Assembly: GCA_934202525.1 (NCBI GenBank)
Contig: CAKPYB010000049.1
Location: 1-19,196 of the forward strand
Length of the DNA: 19,196 nt
From: an uncultured Prevotella sp.
GTDB taxonomy: Bacteria > Bacteroidota > Bacteroidia > Bacteroidales > Bacteroidaceae
Direction of reading: 5' to 3'
The notes beneath the pieces were generated by a model, which made no database searches, was not told the DNA's origin, and saw only the letters and a program-made list of their open reading frames with translations. Position 1 is the stretch's first letter. Each line of letters begins with the position of its first letter. Of this stretch, positions 17,193 through 19,196 are shown piece after piece. The position numbers and the translations under genes were made by a program.

Positions 17193-17258
17193 GATTGTTT
17201 GTTGTATTAATTGTTATTGTTTATGTAATTTATTATCTTTATTTGGAGCACCATTGAA

Positions 17259-17957
17259 TTAGTGCTTTTTCTGTCCGTAGTAAGCGTTAGGACCGTGTTT
17301 GCGGTTGAAGTGCTTCTCTACGAGCAATGGGTTCATGGTGGTGTTTGGATTCACAGAGAATGAGATGAAAGCCATCTTTGCCACCTGCTCAGCTACTACT
17401 GCGTGATAGACAGCCTGGTCAGCATCCTTACCCCATGTAAAAGGACCATGGTTCTTAACCAATACGCCAGGAGTATGAACTGGGTTGATGTTATCTTTCT
17501 TGAAACGGTCAACGATGACAACACCTGTGTTGTGCTCATATTCTGCCATCATATCCTCTGTCATCGCATCTGTGCAAGGGATGCAATCGTGGAAGTAATC
17601 AGCATGAGTAGTACCAATGTTAGGGATGTCCAAACCTGCCTGTGCCCAGGCTGTAGCATAGGTAGAGTGAGTATGAACAACGCCACCCAACTCTGGGAAT
17701 GCGCGGTAGAGAACCAAGTGGGTTGGAGTGTCAGATGAAGGGTTCAAATCGCCTTCTACTACCTTACCTGTTTCCAAGTCTACCACTACCATGTCGCTAG
17801 CTTTCATGGTGTCATAGTCTACGCCAGATGGCTTGATGACAACCAGACCTTTTTCGCGGTCGATGCCACTCACATTACCCCATGTAAAGAGCACGAGGTT
17901 GTGCTTAACGAGGTCAAGGTTTGCCTTGAACACTTTTTCTTTTAATTCTTCTAACAT
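17259..17957 (-). CDS. araD: L-ribulose-5-phosphate 4-epimerase
   Basis: Converts L-ribulose 5-phosphate to D-xylulose 5-phosphate, linking arabinose to the pentose phosphate pathway. The 232 residues follow E. coli AraD closely from [14 protein letters not shown] to the AYYGQ end. The zinc ligands H95, H97 (VVHTHS) and H170 ([10 protein letters not shown]) are present, as are D76 (SSDTPTH), D120 (THADYF) and Y227. It starts only 27 bp after araR, with an A-rich sequence before ATG, so the two are almost certainly co-transcribed. Confidence 0.96.
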   Translation of the reverse strand: MLEELKEKVFKANLDLVKHNLVLFTWGNVSGIDREKGLVVIKPSGVDYDTMKASDMVVVDLETGKVVEGDLNPSSDTPTHLVLYRAFPELGGVVHTHSTYATAWAQAGLDIPNIGTTHADYFHDCIPCTDAMTEDMMAEYEHNTGVVIVDRFKKDNINPVHTPGVLVKNHGPFTWGKDADQAVYHAVVAEQVAKMAFISFSVNPNTTMNPLLVEKHFNRKHGPNAYYGQKKH

Positions 17958-17984
17958 AATATCTTTTGTTTTAAGTTGTTTATT

Positions 17985-18665
17985 CTATTTCAGGTTGAAC
18001 GATGGGTCTTCCTCGTATGCTTTCTTGTTGAAGCGGTAGAGGGCGGCGCCTCGTTTCGAGTTGACTTTATCGATGAGTTCTGTTTTCTCGATGAAGTCGA
18101 TATCCTTCACGCGTTTGCGGAAGTTGCGCTTATCAATCTCTTCGCCTATTACTGCCTCGAATACGTGCTGAAGCTGTGTCAGCGTAAAGAGGTCTGGGAG
18201 GAGTTTGAAGCTTAATGGCTCATGATTGATGCGGCGGCGTATCTGTGCGATAGCGTTGCGGATCATGAGTTTGTGGTCTGAGTAAAGTTCTGGAAGTTCG
18301 TTCAGACTAACCCATTCCAATCCGTGTTCTACACGGAGGCTGTCATCATAGTCTTTCACATTGATGAGAGTGCAATAGGCGATAGAGATAACTCGCTCAC
18401 CTGGGTCACGGTCGATGCGGCCGAAAGCTCCTACTTGTCTTATATAGAGGTTTTTCATTCCAGTAAGTTCCAGGATGACTCTGTTGGCAGCATCTTCGAG
18501 ATTTTCTGTTGCGCCAACGAAACCACCATAGAGTGACCATTCGCCTCTTCCCGGGTCCATCTTGCGTTTGCCTATCAGTACCTGGAGGTTACTACCGTCG
18601 AAACCGAAAATGATACAATCGACGGATACTAATACTTTGGAGTATTCATTATAAAACTGGGTCAT
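17985..18665 (-). CDS. araR: AraR, Nudix-type regulator of arabinose use
   Basis: Nudix-related transcription factors called AraR control L-arabinose genes in Bacteroides, and this protein fits the type. The 226 residues hold a Nudix fold (about 10-140) and a C-terminal winged-helix region (about 152-215, KLLPDLFTLTQLQHVFEAV, DKRNFRKRV, RGAALYRF). In the Nudix box (48-70) the catalytic glutamates of REUxEExGU are lost (RVILELTGM: V63 and L67 stand in their places), so it should sense a ligand and not hydrolyse nucleotides. The frame is open 44 codons further, to 18797, but that part is encoded by a simple repeat; MTQFYNEYSKVLVSVDCIIFGF is the natural start. It lies between the symporter and araD. 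No autoregulatory site was identified. Confidence 0.88.
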   Translation of the reverse strand: MTQFYNEYSKVLVSVDCIIFGFDGSNLQVLIGKRKMDPGRGEWSLYGGFVGATENLEDAANRVILELTGMKNLYIRQVGAFGRIDRDPGERVISIAYCTLINVKDYDDSLRVEHGLEWVSLNELPELYSDHKLMIRNAIAQIRRRINHEPLSFKLLPDLFTLTQLQHVFEAVIGEEIDKRNFRKRVKDIDFIEKTELIDKVNSKRGAALYRFNKKAYEEDPSFNLK

Positions 18666-18757
18666 GGTCTTTCTGCTGTTTTGATGTAATGATTCAATGT
18701 ATGTATAGTTGTGTTCTTTTGCATGCTCTTCATAGAGCAGCTTCGAGAGGAAAATCA

Positions 18758-18854
18758 AGGAGTAAGAAGGAGAAGAAAGGATCGCGGATTTTTTCAACAG
18801 AAACAGTCTTGTCTGATCTTTGAGAAAATTCCAGACTCCTCACTTCTTACTCCT
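18758..18854. repeat. 97-bp inverted-repeat element in the symporter-araR gap
   Basis: Perfect 12-bp arms AGGAGTAAGAAG (18758-18769) and CTTCTTACTCCT (18843-18854) enclose 73 bp and are bordered by further GAAGGAGAAG/ACTCCTCACTT repeats. The core GGAGTWAGA is shared with the element at 10113-10181. It occupies about half of the 204-bp gap between the symporter and araR. Confidence 0.6.
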
Positions 18855-18869
18855 GACGTGAATAATATT

Positions 18870-19196
18870 TTACCAGAAGTATGCGTAGAATGCTGCGCAG
18901 AGGCCGATTACTACGAGGGTACCGATAATATCGAAGGCACTCCAACTCTCACGGATAGACTTCTTGAAGTCTGATGTGAAGGTGATTGCCTCTACCTGCT
19001 CCTTGCTTGGAGCTGGAGTGAAGCAGCTCACTACTACCATGAAGATAATAAGGAATACGAGCAACCAGCACTCGAATACGAGCCAGTTGGTCTGCCAGAA
19101 CCATGCGGTGTAATCCCAGAATGCACCATCCATTGTTGCCTTACCAGTATCTGTGATGACGTTGGTAACGAGGCGGAGCATACCGATGAGGAAACC
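18870..19196 (-). CDS. Sodium/solute symporter, C-terminal part (probable arabinose importer)
   Basis: Only the last 108 residues are visible; the frame stays open through the right edge of the window, so the gene is cut at its 5' end. The piece shows a hydrophobic helix ending in FLIIFMVVVSCFTPAPSKEQ, a typical SSS-family sequence, a hydrophilic cytoplasmic loop (TFTSDFKKSIRESWSAFD) and a final transmembrane helix (IIGTLVVIGLCAAFYAYFW). SSS members couple sugar uptake to sodium. Its place ahead of araR in the same direction makes arabinose the probable substrate. Family assignment from this fragment is good; substrate is inference. Confidence 0.75.
   Translation of the reverse strand, partial: GFLIGMLRLVTNVITDTGKATMDGAFWDYTAWFWQTNWLVFECWLLVFLIIFMVVVSCFTPAPSKEQVEAITFTSDFKKSIRESWSAFDIIGTLVVIGLCAAFYAYFW

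Noticed and set aside
17245..17266. Terminator between araD and araA (AGCAC/GTGCT pairing)
   Set aside because: Only 5 bp of stem, overlaps the araD end, no T-run on the minus strand.

Overview
The window looks like the chromosome of a gut Bacteroidota bacterium, most likely of the Prevotella/Segatella group. Genus assignment is inference from overall protein similarity and gene order; no search was run. Direct support is the Bacteroidota promoter signature (TTTG, about 19-20 nt, then TAnnTTTG) in front of clpC and the ATPase/nuclease gene, with the TAnnTTTG part alone or with odd spacing before the tRNA, gyrA and tkt. Start codons are preceded by A-rich sequence and not by Shine-Dalgarno sites.

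Left part (1-7174), housekeeping: tRNA-Thr(CGU) on the minus strand; clpC (minus) with a strong terminator; then, divergently, gyrA and a secreted TPR protein as an apparent two-gene unit ending in a strong terminator.

Middle part (7175-9570), accessory: a 740-bp gene-free stretch holds an unusual array of about eleven 22-bp units (7272-7513), a REP-like cluster of GC-rich hairpins (7678-7795) and two divergent promoters. It is followed by one AAA-ATPase-like/PD-(D/E)XK nuclease-like gene in its own transcription unit. A bidirectional hairpin separates it from the next operon.

Right part (9596-19196), a complete L-arabinose utilisation locus read leftwards: Na+/solute symporter (cut by the window edge), araR (Nudix-type regulator without the catalytic glutamates), araD, araA, araB, a signal-peptide GH51 arabinofuranosidase, transketolase and rpiB. 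The inferred route is: arabinose is released outside the cytoplasm by GH51, imported by the symporter, converted by AraA, AraB and AraD to D-xylulose 5-phosphate, and fed into the pentose phosphate pathway by transketolase and RpiB. The Nudix protein is the presumed arabinose-responsive regulator. A 13-bp-arm palindrome before the GH51 gene is a candidate operator.

The least explained items are the 22-bp phased array, the REP-like element with a promoter pointing into it, and small inverted-repeat elements sharing a GGAGTWAGA core in the gaps of the arabinose operon.
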